Shown piece after piece: positions 46,297-60,572 of a stretch of 64,000 bases of DNA. The notes under the pieces were generated by a model, which worked only from the letters and a program-made list of their open reading frames with translations, did not search any database and was not told the origin of the DNA. This DNA is from Polyodon spathula (lineage: Eukaryota; Chordata; Actinopteri; Acipenseriformes; Polyodontidae), in NCBI RefSeq assembly GCF_017654505.1, contig NC_054538.1, positions 55,680,184 to 55,744,183 on the forward strand, in the 5' to 3' direction. The translations under genes and the position numbers were made by a program. Position 1 is the stretch's first letter, and each line of letters begins with the position of its first letter.

Positions 46297-46600
46297 TTAA
46301 TTTCTGCATCGTCCCAGTTGCTACCTCTTAAAACCGACATTGTTTGATCTACTACGCTCGACCTAGTAGAGGAGTGGTTTGAGCTACGTAACGCATTGAC
46401 GCGTTAAGGCCGGCCCAGGGCCTGCGTTGGGTTCACACATAAAGAAAGGTGGCATTGCCTACTTTAGGCCGCATCAAAAAGCTGGTCTAAATTTCACCCA
46501 GCCCAGGGCCGTCTTTTCATTTTTTGAGTGTTCACACATGAGATAAGGCAACCCTAGGCTGGCCTAAATTGCACGTGTGAACGGAGTCTCTGTGACAGCC
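46297..46600 (-). pseudogene. start of a Harbinger SANT/Myb-like ORF2 and element end
   Basis: From 46340 the minus strand encodes MSVLRGSNWDDAEINAE. This is the start of the SANT/Myb-like DNA-binding protein that Harbinger elements carry beside their nuclease (family form RGxNWTDAEV). It is cut after 14 residues by the piggyBac MITE at the TTAA. To the right, on the 5' side, 46395-46600 contains inverted repeats (GGCTGGCCTAAATTGCACG, GTGTGAACGGAG, against GGGTTCACACATA) that look like the element's terminal region. Confidence 0.5.
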
Positions 46601-46604
46601 GTTG

Positions 46605-47720
46605 CGTTCACATATGCATATTTTCCTAACGCTGCACAGTTTCTGCTCAGATTTTGTGCAAAACCTGTTCAATTTTGCCATCTGTGTGACCTCATCCGGA
46701 AAAGACGTCACAAGGTCATGCATCTCCCAAGCGCAGATTCTGCGCAGATCACGCATTTCCTGACAGGCACTGCGCTGGAGCAGCCACGGCTTCAAACAAC
46801 AGAGGAGCGGTAGCTGACAAAGAAGTGTGTCAAAGTTAAAACAGGGTCAAAGGATCAAAGTGTTTCAGCATAATGTTGCCCTTTTTGGCCAGCTATATTT
46901 GTACATGCAGACTGTGTCATGCCTTCTCATGCCTTACTGCTTAATTAAAACATATCTGTGATGTCACCCTTTGAAGAGAAGGGGAGTGTGGGGCAGTTAC
47001 TGTATATTGTTGATTAATGAATCCACAGTTTCTGCTACGAATCCACAGACAACTTGATTAGTCTTGATTAGAAACTACAGTCAGAGCAATTCAACAGAAA
47101 AGCAAATACCATTTAATTTTGCAACAATCATTTAAACGATTAGTTATAGTATTACACATTTCAAATGTAACACTTAAAAAAGAACTTGCAATTTCAATGT
47201 AGCATGTATTGTTAAAAGTAAAGTGATACAATTATACATTAATCTTTTCTTTTTTTTAAGTTTTCATAATTACAAATTAACTTTTACATAGACATTCCCC
47301 CTTCAAATATGTATTTCACGAATCTCTGGACAGGTTAAAGAACAGCTTTTATCATCGCTTAATAAATCTTCATTAATTGCACGGACATTAGATGTAAACT
47401 CGGCTTTTGCTTTGTTTTATTTAACCATTATTCAAACAAGCTTACAGCCCACTTATATTTGGCCTGAGTACTTCTCGAAAACCGATCGCTGACAATAAGT
47501 GGGATTTCAAACTCAAACACCAAGGAACTCATGACAGCCATTCCACAATGTGAGAGACAAACATTTTAACTGTTTGAACTAAGCATAACTAAAGAGCAGA
47601 AACTAAATCCACTTACCAAATTAACAATCAATTGAATCTCATTAATTTAACAAGTATCAATTAGGAAGAAATGTTTTAAGCGGCATAAATAACTCAGTGT
47701 TGAATTTATCCTTGTTTATC
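46605..47720. other. no gene recognised
   Basis: 46605-46815 is moderately GC-rich with no family match. 46820-47720 is AT-rich with no open frames of note. Confidence 0.5.
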
Positions 47721-47722
47721 CC

Positions 47723-47996
47723 TGTGGTGTGGGTCGTGTCGGCAAGGAGACTTGGAGACCAGAAAGCTTATAGTTTAAGACCTCATTATTTACAATACAT
47801 ACAAGCAATTAAAAAACAACACACTGCACTGCACTGCACTGCTCAGCCTTCACCTTCACCATCATCACTAACACCGGGGATCACCCTTTAAATACACCTG
47901 TGTTTTTGAAGGGAGGAATTTAACCCCTGCTCTGCCACCCAATATTCCCCACACAGCACACACCCGTGCCCCGACAGGGCTTTCACCCCTGCCACA
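47723..47996 (-). mobile_element. possible short solo LTR
   Basis: On the minus strand it runs TGTGGCAGGGGTGAAAGCCC to CGACCCACACCACA (TG...CA). The TGTGGCAGGG start resembles TGTGGCAAGG of the LTR at 44503, but the bodies differ. It contains a fourfold GCAGT repeat (47825-47845). No target duplication or second copy is present, so the call is tentative. Confidence 0.4.
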
Positions 47997-47999
47997 CTG

Positions 48000-48420
48000 C
48001 CAAATCCCTTTTAATCAATGCAGTAAGAACACTATTATTCAAAAACAAGAAGCAAAAACAAATGTGTAAACTATTCACAAAAATGTATTATTATAGATAG
48101 TAATATAATATGAGCATTAAGAACACTTTATTATTAAAAAAAAAAAAACAAGCAAAAATGTGTACACACTTCATGAAAGCCTACAATTACATGCTTACAT
48201 TATTAATTTAATATATACGAACGGTTCCAAATAGAGGACCACAGCAATTAATTGATCGATTGATTACATGTTGCGTCTGTTTTCACTACACTTGACATTT
48301 TACCATGGTATATATACTGTAGTAAACGTAGTTTCTGGAAATGGGTTACAAAGTAGAAATAAATTACCTAGTATACAAACTGCATATTAATTAATTTTAT
48401 TCTCTTTAAAGATAATCAAC
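48000..48420. other. no gene recognised
   Basis: AT-rich sequence with A-runs only. Confidence 0.6.
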
Positions 48421-48422
48421 GA

Positions 48423-48663
48423 GGGCTCCCAAGTGGCACATCCGGTAAAGGTACTCTGCATGGAGTGCAGGATGTGCCCTATAGCCTGGGCGTCGCCAGT
48501 TCAAGTCCAGGTTATTCCACTGCCAACTGTGAATGGGAGTTCCCAGGGGGTGGCGCACAATTGGCTAAGCGCCACCCAGGGGGGTGGGGGGTATAGGTCA
48601 GCCAGGGTGCCCTATAAAAAACAATTGGTGACTGCTAAACTTGTATTAAAAAAAAAAAAAAAA
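48423..48663 (+). repeat. tRNA-derived SINE (acipenseriform-type), 5' part, with poly-A tail
   Basis: It starts GGGCTCCCAAGTGGCACATC, has a polymerase III B box GTTCAAGTCC at 48499-48508 and a plausible A box in the first 20 bases. It continues with GGGAGTTCCCAGGGGGTGGC and ends in a run of 15 A. Flanks ATAATCAA (left, 48411) and TTAATCAA (right, 48665) could be a worn target duplication. The part found at 60312-60572 (GCTCACCGCAC, then GAAGCGGTCGGCTG) is absent here, so this is a shortened copy. From memory this family is abundant in sturgeons. Confidence 0.8.
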
Positions 48664-48664
48664 G

Positions 48665-49960
<1,296 letters not shown>

Positions 49961-49965
49961 TACAA

Positions 49966-49968
<3 letters not shown>

Positions 49969-50038
<70 letters not shown>
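49969..50038. repeat. (TA)n microsatellite, 35 units
   Basis: Uninterrupted TA run of 70 bases. The minus-strand frame through it is an artefact. Confidence 0.97.
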
Positions 50039-50039
<1 letters not shown>

Positions 50040-50043
<4 letters not shown>

Positions 50044-53000
50044 TCCAAAATAATGTGCAGTGTGCTTTGCAGTAACATCATTGTGTCTATAGTGATCCAT
50101 GTGGGACCTCCGGTCTGTGCATATTAGTATCACTCTCTATGGCCACTGCTCAGCCCAAAGTGCATAATTCATGAGAACCAGAGAAGGAATATTTCACAGT
50201 GGATTGATCATGATGGACAGCTGTGCTGGGTTTTGTAAGAACTGGTAATGTTTACTCATTGCTGTCTAAATTCTGTTTACTCTTTGAGTGGAGTTTCACA
50301 GAAAAAAAGGAATTAAAACCTAAAATGTAGTTATAGGTTTTTTTTTTGGTTGTTTTTTTTTTCCCATTTCCTTTGTTGTGTGTTGACTCCCCCTGTATTT
50401 TCAGGTTAGCAGTTCATATCAAGAGAGAAAAACAAACCTGAATGGGATGTGAAGTGACAGCTCTCATGTGCCGAGGTCCCAGCGTCCATGGTGACAGCAA
50501 GGATGCCTCTGTTCCCCCTTATCTATTTCACAGGGATATAAAGAGCACTGGAGGGTGGCAATGTCAAGCGATACAGCTAACTGTATATACAACTCTGCTA
50601 TCTATATTGCTTGTGTATGTACTAATATTGAAATGTATACAGATCATTTCTCAATGACCTGTCCGTGAGAACCTCCTCGCTGTTCCCTAATGTTTATTTC
50701 CATTTTTTCAAAATTGTTATTTCTTAAAATGCTTAAAAAAATCAGCCCCATACATTACACTGCAGTGGTCTTGCATTAAAGAAAAGTTCAAAATGACACC
50801 CAGTATATTATCCTGAAGAAAACTTTTGTAGAACCATTGACAGACAACAACAATGGGAATTCAATGGATTCGGAACATATTGTGGATTGTGTTCCTCATA
50901 GAGTCACATAGTGAACTGACATGAAACCACAGAACAGCTTTTTTTTTCCCCAAATATGATTAAAGCAGCGTCAGCACAATCAAATGGAGCCCTGGGGCTC
51001 GCTGGAACTAACAGGAATTATGTATAGTTTGATATTTGATATCTGTAGAATTAGAATGCTTTGTAACATAAGACCTGAGCTGTTGATCTGCATAATGATA
51101 ACACACAGAAAAAGGGTAGTATTCTCAATAAATGGAGGTCCACAGGGTCAGAAGCTTTTTGAGTTTTGAATGTTTCACTCTGTATTGATTTGTGTAACAG
51201 TGACTTTCTACTCCTAGTACAAATTCAGTAAGATTTAAGTGTTAGTACACAATAAATATAGCAGAATCAAGTACATTTAAAAAAAAAAAAAAAAAAAAAA
51301 AGTTTGTACTGTTCCCTTACCTTTTTATGATAAACGGGAAGCATTCAAGTAAATTATTGTTGCAATTACTCAAATATCAAATACTGTGTTTTTTGTATTT
51401 TTAGATTCTTTAGTGTTCAGGACCTGCTCTTCTGTTCTAGATACCTGCCATAGACACATGTATTGTTGGCTAGAGCAAGTGTCTTTATAGAAATAAAGCA
51501 CCAGCACCATCTAATGCACAGCAGAGAAATGAAAGCAGAACAAAAGGCTATCGGCTGTAGAGCAGCTAATACTGAAGAGCTGATCCTGAACTCAGGTGAA
51601 AGCACCTTAACCCAGGCTAATCAATAAAATAAAAAATCTGTATTTGAGTAATTGCAATAAGGACCACAGAAACATCACAAAAAATAAACTAAAGTTACTT
51701 GCTCTTGACTAGATGTCAATTATAATATAATAAAGAAAAGCAAGGAAGATTTTTACTCCAAAATGCAGCTGATTTTTCTGAAAGGAGAACAGAACTGTCA
51801 ATGTTACACAGATAGTTACTTACAAACAGTTTAGGTTCTGTGAGGAGGTGAGCGGTCCCTTTCTACAGAAATTGGTAGATTTTCATGTTGATTTGTTCTG
51901 AACAAGTGTTCATTTTTATATTTTTTTCAGGCTGCATAAGGAATACATGTACATCTGTGTTAAAACACAGTTCCCCTGTGGTTTACTACGTGTTTGTGAC
52001 CTTTGCTATTCAAGTCATTTACAGGCATACTTTAAACTGATGTTTAACGATGCCAAGGTCAGTCAGGGCCAAGCATCAATGGAAAAAAAGATGGCAGCGT
52101 GGGGGCACATGATAGGCAAACGCTCAGGTCAGGATGTTTTTGTTGTGCAGTAAAACTATTTCTGTTTCATGTTGTGAACAAATATCACACACTGACCCTG
52201 ATTTTGTGGAGTGTGGACTAACACAATTGCTGAGGTACAGGAGGCTTTGAAATTCAATACTGCTGTTATATGATAACAATGCTTTTGTTGCTGGAACAGT
52301 TTTATGTGGTAGTGTTTTTTAGTGAGTGTTAATGGGTTTGTATTAACGCCACTAAATACGGTACCAGAAATGAAAGATTTCAACTTTATTTTATATGTGT
52401 TTATCAGAATTACACTAAGGAAAGATATTTCTGTCCCTGTTTCACTACATCCAGTGCTTTGTTTAAACTGGCTACTTAATGACTGGGTTCAATTTAACAA
52501 TTGAAGACCTGGTTAGAACAAAGCTGTTCATTTAAATAATTCACAACAAAGTTGGAACAAGGTCCAGGACTGGAATGAACATGAACTCATTGGCAAGGTT
52601 CCTATGTTTCAAGTTTCTTACAATACTGTCACACCTTCTGGACTTTTGCCTGAAGATATCATAAAAACATCACAAGAACGTCAGGGTTCATTGTCAGTGC
52701 ATATAAAATCCTTAGAACTTTTTTTAAGGGCCTGGTGATGTTACACATAGATAAGTGTGGTGTTTTAAATTGCTTTAACAGACACCAGTCTTTCACCAAG
52801 CTGTAACTGAGTACCAGAGAGTCCATGCATATCAATTAAAATAACAAAAAATAAAGATGAATTCTAATAGGATATATTCTAATAACTGTAAACTATTTTT
52901 TGCATTTCAAGTTCCTAACTATTAATTCATTGTTAATGAGTAAAGCATTATTTTAGTGGCACAAAGCAGGCAACAAGAGGCTTCTTTCTTTCAAACAGAC

Positions 53001-54780
53001 AATTACTAAATCAAATAATAATGAGAAAAACAAGATCTGAAATGGGCAAGAATGAAAACAAATGTATACAGCATATTTACCTGGTAATTTGTTCGCTGCT
53101 GGACAAACATCTCCAATATCGTGCCAAGTTATTCTTATTCATGATAGACTTTGTTGCTTGCAGTGTAGCTTTCATGCATTACAAACCCTGTTTTGTTCAT
53201 AGCTTCTTAGTTCTGCAGTTGCAGGTCTGGGAGAAATTTAAAGCATGAATGGGCACCCGCTGCTGCTGCTAGATAGTATTTAGGCCATTTGTCACTTAGC
53301 AAAAAAAATTGCTGGTGTAACTCAACGTGAAATTTAAATCAGCAGTTTATAAGTACTAGTTTTCACAGTGTTACAGATCTAAAAGACAGATAAAGTATGT
53401 GGTTTGTTTTTTTTTAGTAAGGATTGACTCTACCCAGTGTAACATTGATTTTGCTATAGTTGAAAGTGTTTAGAAACCCGAAAAGGTTTGTAAGAAGCAT
53501 CTTTAATGAACGATACATATACTGGCCTACCAAACCTGTTCTGGTTTGTAGTGCTGGAGGGGTGGGGTATTTCTTGCCTGTTTTACCCCACTTTGCTAAG
53601 GGAAGCTTTGTTTTTGTTAGGTATTAACATGGTTATGCATTTAGATCTTAAAAAAGCTTTTAGCTATTTATTTTTTTTAAATTGTAGATTCCACTTGCTT
53701 AGTGATACAAAACTGCCATACTTTGAAATATATTACACAATTGTTTCAAAAATTGAATCAAAATAGCGTTTTAATGGCAAAGAATCCAAATACTCAAGTT
53801 TCCTTTATTTATATTCCTGGTAACCATGCTTCCAAGTCCAGCTGCAGTTCTGGGCGCTCAAGCTGAAATGCAGTCAGTGCACTGCTGGATGGATATAGGC
53901 TTAGCCCTTTACAACAAGGGCTCTGTTTCCTTCACTCTTCCCCGTTCAGTAATAACCTGCTCCGAGGTCCCTTTAAAGATACAGTTAGCATGAGTTTGTG
54001 AATAAAGGGCAGATGTTAGACTGCATATTTATGATCCTGTATGGAATATTTATTGGAAGAGCCATACAAGTGTCCATCACACATGTGTAGTTATTTCTTA
54101 AGAACAGTTCATCCAATTGTGATGCAACTTGACATGGATAAGAAGCTTAGCATGGATATGTTCTGAAGATTTGAAAGAACTATGTTTAGTCCATTTTTTT
54201 TTTTCCTTTTGTGTGTCTTTAAGCATAAGCTAAGCTATGCAAAAAGCATGTTTTTAATACAGTTGAAATTAATAGCTATAATTGCATTTGGAAGATATGC
54301 ATTCACCAGAATTAAACGTCTCAACACACTGAATAACTGTCTGATAAACAGATTGGAAGCTCATTATAAAAAAGATTTTCCTGTCTATAACTAGGATTAT
54401 GTGTGGTTTGCATACAGTTTCGTTATAAACTGATAACCTTTTAACTTTTTTATACCTGGTATGACACGATAGCTTCACGGCCCAAGATGTTACCAACAAC
54501 TCAAAGACAGTAACTGCAGTTCAGTGCTGTCACACACATTTATTAAACAAAAAATCAAACAAAACACATAAACAAATAAACAGGCACAAAGGCCAAAACA
54601 AAAAGGTTCAAACAAAGTACACAAATGTACACACCAAACCAGATCTTCCTGAACACTTCTATTTGCCCACAGAGAAACTAGAGCCTGCACTTCTTCAGCG
54701 TCCCAAGGCTGTACTTTTCTCTCAGACTAGCTGCCCTTCATGTTGTGTTTGTCTTTGTGGAGTGTACTGACTGATGCAAC
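50040..54780. other. long stretch without recognisable genes
   Basis: AT-rich. A run of 24 A lies at 51279-51302. The frame 51947-52153 (ending GKRSGQDVFVVQ) is the only one with balanced composition; it has no family motif and I do not call it a gene. 54530-54640 is A-rich with TTTATTAAAC (minus-strand AATAAA), possibly the end of a minus-strand LTR, but no boundaries are visible. Confidence 0.5.
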
Positions 54781-55018
54781 ATAATGACGAAAATCCTTAA
54801 CCCCACCCCTGGCTCCGCTTGGCTGACAGCCGGATTCAGATGTCTTGTGAGGCCGGAGTTTCATGGTTTGGTTCCCTTTCAATTCAAAGATGACCAACAA
54901 CTATACTTTTGGGATATGCCTGCCACAGGTCAGGTATTTACTGAGCATTTTATGCCAGAGCTGCTGATAGGCCCCTCCAGGGAGTGACATCCTTGGACCC
55001 AACTAGCGAGGGAATAAG

Positions 55019-55564
55019 TTGTCAATCCACGGAGATCATGTTATCTTTTGCTTCTCACAATCAGGTAGGTATAAACTAACAACAACTTCCTCCAGATTCT
55101 ACCATCGTGGCCTTGGTGCAAGCCCCTACGGGTATGTTTGTCTAAGGATCCTGCATTGGCCATTAGGGATAACAGAGGTCCACCTTAAAAAAGCATATGC
55201 AGACGAAGTGCAAGTAACGTACCTGGCCAACGCAGCAGGTCTCCTCACGGCCTACCTGGATGGCATCTTGCAATTGGTGCCCCTCCCTGAACCAGTAGCT
55301 TCAGAACTGCGCTTGGTCTCAGGAATGCTGCTGCAAATTTCAGGCCTCCAAGGGCAAGCCCTGGGCAGAAGCCTGGCAGGTCTGGTAGTGGCACACAGAC
55401 AGCTTTGGCTGTCACAGGCCAGGGTCCCGGATATGGATAAGTCAGCCTTGCTGGACGTGCCTATCTCCCGTGGACAGCAGTGGAGGAGATCCTGCAATGC
55501 TCCTACTGAGAGCGGGAGGCATCGCGACAGGTGGCAACAATGTTCCCTTCTTGTGCTCTGTTAA
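55019..55564 (+). pseudogene. DIRS Gag-like protein, C-terminal part
   Basis: In the 181-residue frame the first 60 residues are probably not native. From about residue 60 it has AYADEVQVTYLANAAGLLTA, then LRLVSGMLLQISGLQGQALG, then RSLAGLVVAHRQLWLSQARV. Then come PDMDKSALLDVPIS and an arginine-rich end. This alanine/leucine-rich helical region with RQLWLSQARV is characteristic of fish DIRS ORF1 proteins, which are thought to package the RNA. It ends with a frameshift near 55490: frame 55470-55709 continues in another frame. Confidence 0.75.
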
Positions 55565-55639
55565 GGCAGAGGACGAGACAATAACGTCCGCCCATGTCAC
55601 AGACGGTGACCCAGACGGTTCCATTTCCCCCTGCGCCAT

Positions 55640-56455
55640 GAAGGCTTGCAGCCTCAGAACCACCCTGTCTCACAACACCAAATGCAATACTGGCGTAATT
55701 GCACCTTAGACTTTTGGGTGCACACCACCGAATACATTGGTTACACGCAGGCCCGCCTCCTTTCGAAACACGCCTCTCAAACCCTTCTCAAACACGCCAT
55801 CCACCTCGTAGAACATACTTCTCGAGGAACTTTCTGGTGCCAAAAAAGGACGGCGGCCTTCGCCCCATCCTGGACCTGAGACTACAGGTTCTTGAGGGAG
55901 AGGAGGTTCCAGGTGGTTACACATCACCACATCCTCCAATCTGTCCGGCTGGGCGACTGGTTTACCACTGTGGATTTAAAGATGAGTAGTTTCGTGTCCC
56001 TATTCATCCCGCACACAGGAAATAGCTCTGCTTCGTCTTTCAAGGAAGCATCTTCGAGTTTTGTACGCTGCCGTTCAGCCTCTCCTTAGCCCCCTGCATG
56101 TTCGCAAAGTGTGTGGATGACATCCTAGGAATCAGGGTGTTGAACTTCCTGGACGAGTGGTTGATTTGTTCCCAGTCGCAGGAAGGAGCAGTGACCCACA
56201 CAGTGCTCATGATGGAGCCTCAAAAGCCAATTAATACCAATGCAAAGTACAGTTTACTTGGATCTCCAGCTGGATTCCCTTACAATGCGAGCCTACCTGT
56301 CGGACGACAGAGTGGCTGCCATTCATAACTGTCTAACCCTGTTTCAACAGGGATTGAAAATACAATTGGTGTTGTTCCCCAGGGTTGCACTGCATAGCCT
56401 TCCAGCTATTGACCTGGACAAAGAGGAATCTGTTATCCCTCCAGGCTGTTAATCT
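55640..56455 (+). pseudogene. DIRS reverse transcriptase, N-terminal and palm, broken
   Basis: In 55699-55989 the frame gives PPPFETRLSNPSQT, then YFSRNFLVPKKDGGLRPILD, which is RT motif 2 of the DIRS type. The next frame (55892-56089) gives SVRLGDWFTTVDLK (catalytic aspartate 1), then FKEASSSFVRC. In 56098-56450 follow a degenerate palm with LNFLDEWLICSQSQEGAV, where active copies have YIDDWLI, and LDLQLDSLTMRAYLSDDRVA. The YIDD box reads FLDE: both the tyrosine and the second aspartate are changed, so the polymerase site is destroyed. At least four frame changes occur. Confidence 0.8.
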
Positions 56456-56523
56456 CCCTGGAGCGTGGGTGCCCACAGGGAGGGTGCAAGGGGGGCACTT
56501 GTCCCCCCTGGAATCTGAATTTA

Positions 56524-56560
<37 letters not shown>

Positions 56561-58528
56561 TAGATGAATGGAAGTTGGAACGCTGATGGCACCAGGAAAA
56601 TGATTTCTGAGAAAAATATTACGTTAATTTAACTCTCTCATTTAGTGGTAAGCAGTAGTACAGAGGAGTCATCTATTCAGGTGATGATGTCATGTTTTTG
56701 AAAGGTATTGAAAGCACACCATGCTGATCAAAAGGATAACAAGCTGGCTGTTGTGTTCAGAGGCGGGGCGGACTGTCCAGGGATTCTTGTGGAGGACCTT
56801 TTTTTCCCACTGGTGGCAAATAACTTGTGCATTTCGTAGTTAAAGAACTGACACATTCAAACAACCAGGAGCACGAAGAAATCCGGACCATAAGGTAACT
56901 TATTAGTCTAAATTCGATAATCAGAGTAAATATGGAGGCACATTTACAGTATTGGATCATCAGATTTAGTTGTTATATCTGATTTATGTGCACATATATG
57001 TGCTTTACCTTTCTGCTGCATTTATAAAAATTATTTTTATAAACTCCGATTTGCTGCACTTCTACTCACAGATTAAATGCTACTCTAAATAAAACTGTGT
57101 TGGGTATTACAGTATAACTTGAACTGTTATAGTGGTGTGGTAGCACTATAGTTAGGGCTGAGTAGGCACTTTTATTATTAAACCCCAGTTTTTGCACTTG
57201 AATAATTTTGACCCTGTTAAAGGGACTAGCACATAATTTTGCATTGATGGTCTTTTAGGGTAGATCTTTAGACATGGCCAAATTTGTTCTAGTCAGATGT
57301 GCAGTTCTACACTATATATATATATAGTGTAGAATATTGGTCTAGAAAAGACATACATCTCCCAGTTTATAAAGCTTATTATTCTCAATGTGAAATAATT
57401 AAATTAATATTTTCAATTTAATAGATAGTATATGATTTTTGAGATATGACTTTGGATATATATATATATATATATATACACAACATGAAACTAGGATGTT
57501 TGTGAATACTGTTTGTGTGTGTTTTGTTGCAGGCTTAGCCATGGATATCTGCAATTATTTTAAGAAATATAAGACATGTCATGAGCCAAATGCAGAAGAA
57601 ACAGATATCCCATTTCATCAATTGCACATACCTGACCCCCAAATTCACACATTTAGAGACATAGACAACCTACAAGTACAAGAAGAACAATATTCTCCAT
57701 GGTTAGCATACTCTGCTGTTTTGAAAGGAGCTCTGTGTAGTTACTGTGGGAGTACATGGCGCATTTGTTACCAAAGCTTGTACAAAGTATAAAGACTTCA
57801 ATGAAGCTACAAGGGAGCACTCAAAAAGTGGGTGCATAGTTTGCATGAGAAAGCTAGTAACTTCCTCTCTATCATGAATAGGAAAGTGGTGTCAATTGAG
57901 CCACAACTTAATGATTCATGCAATAGTACTGTAGAGGGAAATTGTCAAAAACTTTGCCCCAGTTTCAACCATCCTGTATTGTGTCATGCATGACATTGCT
58001 CTCCGTGGTAAGAGCAGTACCTCAGGTGACATGAGAGACCTTTTAGAGTTTCGCGTTGAGGCAGGTGACAAACTACTAATAAAATATTTAGAAACTGGGA
58101 CAGGCAATGCTAAGTACACATCTGTAAGAACTCAGAATGAGCTGATTGAGTTGTGTGGCCAAATTTTGATCGAAGATATTGTTGAAAAGGCAAATTTTTG
58201 ATGACTAAACAGCCGATATTTCTGGGACGGAACAACTAGGTCTCTAGGTGTGAGATTTGTTGAGCAAAGTGGTGGGAATATGTCTGTGCAAGAAGAATTC
58301 CTTGGGTTTACCCTCATTGCAGACCAAACCGCGAAAGGCGTAGCAAACAAGATCATCTCTGCTTGTTTTGATTTTGAACTGAATCTTAATAAGTTTGTTG
58401 GCCAAGAGTATGATGGTTGTTCAGTCATGGCAGGAAAGGAAGGTGGGGCTCAAGCAAAAATCAGGGGAATGTATCCTCAGGCTACCTCTGTTCACTGCTC
58501 GTCACATCAACTTAATCTTATTGTAAAT

Positions 58529-59476
58529 CAACTCTCCAGACCCACCTGTTCTCTCTTGCTTCCCATCCTCTTTAAACCTGATGTCTGTAGTAGCTGCTGT
58601 GTTGCTGCTACTGTTTCATGTTATTATCATGTATTATGCATTTCTCTGTATTTAAAGTATTATGAATTTTCTTCTTGTTACTGCATCTTGTAAAGCACTT
58701 TGTGATGGTGGTCCACTATGAAAGGCGCTTGTAACAGGGAGAGATCTGTGCTGACTCTGCTGGCGCGTCCACAGGGCTGCAGGAAGAGGGCGGCAGTCGT
58801 CCAACAACTGCCTGTGAGTCATGACAGTGACACGGGGAGGTGGGAGAGTGGGTGTGTGGACTTTCCCCCTCTCTGAATGGCTGAAAGGCGCGTCTTGGGA
58901 GATTGTTAGCCCTATAAATTAACGCTCTGTTGTTTCCTCAGGTCTGCCCTGTTAAACGCGCCGAGAGTGCGGAAGCGCTGGTCCACGACCGAGAACCAGT
59001 GGGAGAGAAAGAAACGGAGGTTCAGAGCGAGACATTGAGGGCGGGCAATCCTTGGGCAGACCCCTGATTAGTATATCAGAGCAGGCTAGTGAGCCGGCAG
59101 CGTAGGACGGTGATCCGGGTCGCACGGGCAGCGGCGACCGGGATATCGCTGCAAAGTGCAGCACCTTTTCTTTGTAGTTTTTGTTACTGTTTTATTTTCC
59201 CTGTTTCTTTGTGCCTTCTGTTTTGAATTATTGTTTCGAAGCACCTGCAAGGGCGCCGGTATTGTGTACCATCGCTTGGTATGCCCGTGGTTCTGTTTAC
59301 CATCGTTGGTAAATCAGACCACGGACCCACAGCGTCATCTGCGGGATTAAAGAAAAAACAGCACCCTGAAATAAAACTGGGCACCTGTGCGGTGTTGCCA
59401 AATTCACCTGTCTGTCTCCTGTGTCAGTGAATTACCCACCACCCTTCCACAGCGCTATATAAAGATTGATTGATCG
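58529..59476 (+). mobile_element. 5'-truncated LINE/SINE tail inserted in the hAT gene, itself carrying an LTR
   Basis: About 220 bases of retroposon 3' end lie here: CTTGTAAAGCACTTTGTGATGG, then CTATGAAAGGCGCT and, after the LTR, ATATAAAGATTGATTGATCG. This tail type ends many fish LINEs and SINEs. The flanks carry the 9-base duplication ATTGTAAAT (58520-58528 and 59477-59485). Removing the whole block restores the hAT reading frame between LIVN and AQNS. Confidence 0.85.
58730..59451 (+). mobile_element. solo LTR with 5-bp target duplication
   Basis: TGTAACAGGGAGAG to CCCTTCCACA (722 bases) is flanked by GCGCT on both sides (58725-58729, 59452-59456). A TATAAATTA box is at 58913. A strong hairpin lies at 59285-59324 (CCGTGGTTCTGTTTACCA against TGGTAAATCAGACCACGG), with a smaller TACCATCGCTTGGTA just before it. 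No internal genes: a solo LTR. The frames inside (58952-59164, 59156-59350) are not proteins I recognise. Confidence 0.85.
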
Positions 59477-60311
59477 ATTGTAAATGCACAGAACAGTGTA
59501 AGTGATGTCCATAATGCAGTCTGCACAATTAAGTCCATAATCAACTTTTCTCGTGAGAGCACTCAAAGACAACTTCTAGTAGCAAACATACTAATGCTAT
59601 GTGAAACTCGGTAGACTCAAAAGTACAAAAGCATTCATATTTTTAGCAGAAAATTGTATTGTCACACAACTGAAGCACTAGCATAAACAAGCAACATCAA
59701 CACAAGACAGCTTTCACACCATCTGCTGTCAAAGACATCATCCTTTATTGTCTGTCTTGTGATTGGAAGCAAGTATTCATCTATGCTGGAGCCAGTCACC
59801 CAAGCGTTACAATCTGTGCAGTTATATCTAATCGAAATAAAAGCACATGTACAAGAGAGGTGAATTTTAGCAGCATAATGGAGGACTGTGAGAAACTGGC
59901 AGCTGAAGTCGGTGTGGAACTCACGACACCTAGACAAATAATATGACAGACCAACCGAGCCAATCCCCCCAGCTAATTCCCAGATGAGATCTACCACTGT
60001 TCCATCTACATCCTCTACCTGGATTTCCTGCTTACCTCACTGAGAATCCGGTTCAGAGATGAAAACAAACCTGCTTACAGCTTGCTGAAGCTACACCCCT
60101 CTCGAATGCTCCACACTGAAGAAAACAATTTCCAAATCCTTGCCAAATCCATCCAGGAAAGATATAAATTTGACAACTATTTAGAGGAATCTTAGACTTG
60201 GTATGAGTTGTGGGTGACAGGCATAGCAAGAGAACGCACACATGCGACATGAGTCTAGTTGAGCTACTGGACCACATCAAACTGTTTCCTGCAATTAGAA
60301 AGGCCATCCTT

Positions 60312-60572
60312 CCAAGCTATTCCACTGCCGAGGGCTTAGGTCGGCCAAGGCTCACCGCACATTAGGGACCCCTGTAGACTGGCCGAGTGCCTGCAGGCCT
60401 CCCTGTAAGTTGTCCAGAGCTGCGTGGTCCTCCAATGCTGAAGCTCTGAGGTGGCTGCACGGTGGGCCTGCAAAGTGAAAAGAAGCGGTCGGCTGACAGC
60501 ACATGTTTCAGAGGACGCTTTCCAAATTGGGGAGAAAAGGAGAAAAAATAATTGCCGATTCCAAAAAAAAAA
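60312..60572 (+). repeat. tRNA-derived SINE, 3' part, with 15-bp target duplication
   Basis: The sequence CGGCCAAGGCTCACCGCACA, then GCACGGTGGGCCTG and GAAAAGAAGCGGTCGGCTGA continues the family whose 5' part is at 48423. It ends in CCGATTCC then an A-run. AGAAAGGCCATCCTT occurs at 60297-60311 and again at 60573-60587, an exact 15-base duplication. It lies inside the hAT gene, in front of the C-terminal block. The tRNA-related head is missing (5' truncated or deleted). Confidence 0.9.

Larger units (their letters stand above)
54784..56455 (+). mobile_element. DIRS element, 5' part (copy B): Gag and RT
   Basis: The plus strand carries a Gag-like frame (55019-55564) and then RT sequence in several frames to 56455. 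The order and motifs match the missing 5' half of the DIRS copy at 1465-3530. The 5' terminal repeat was not found. The right end is cut where a hAT-like end begins at about 56457. Confidence 0.8.

Noticed and set aside
51947..52153. Possible exon ending before a GT-like site
   Set aside because: No family resemblance, and the sequence after VVQ reads AGTAAAAC, a weak donor. Not enough to call a gene.
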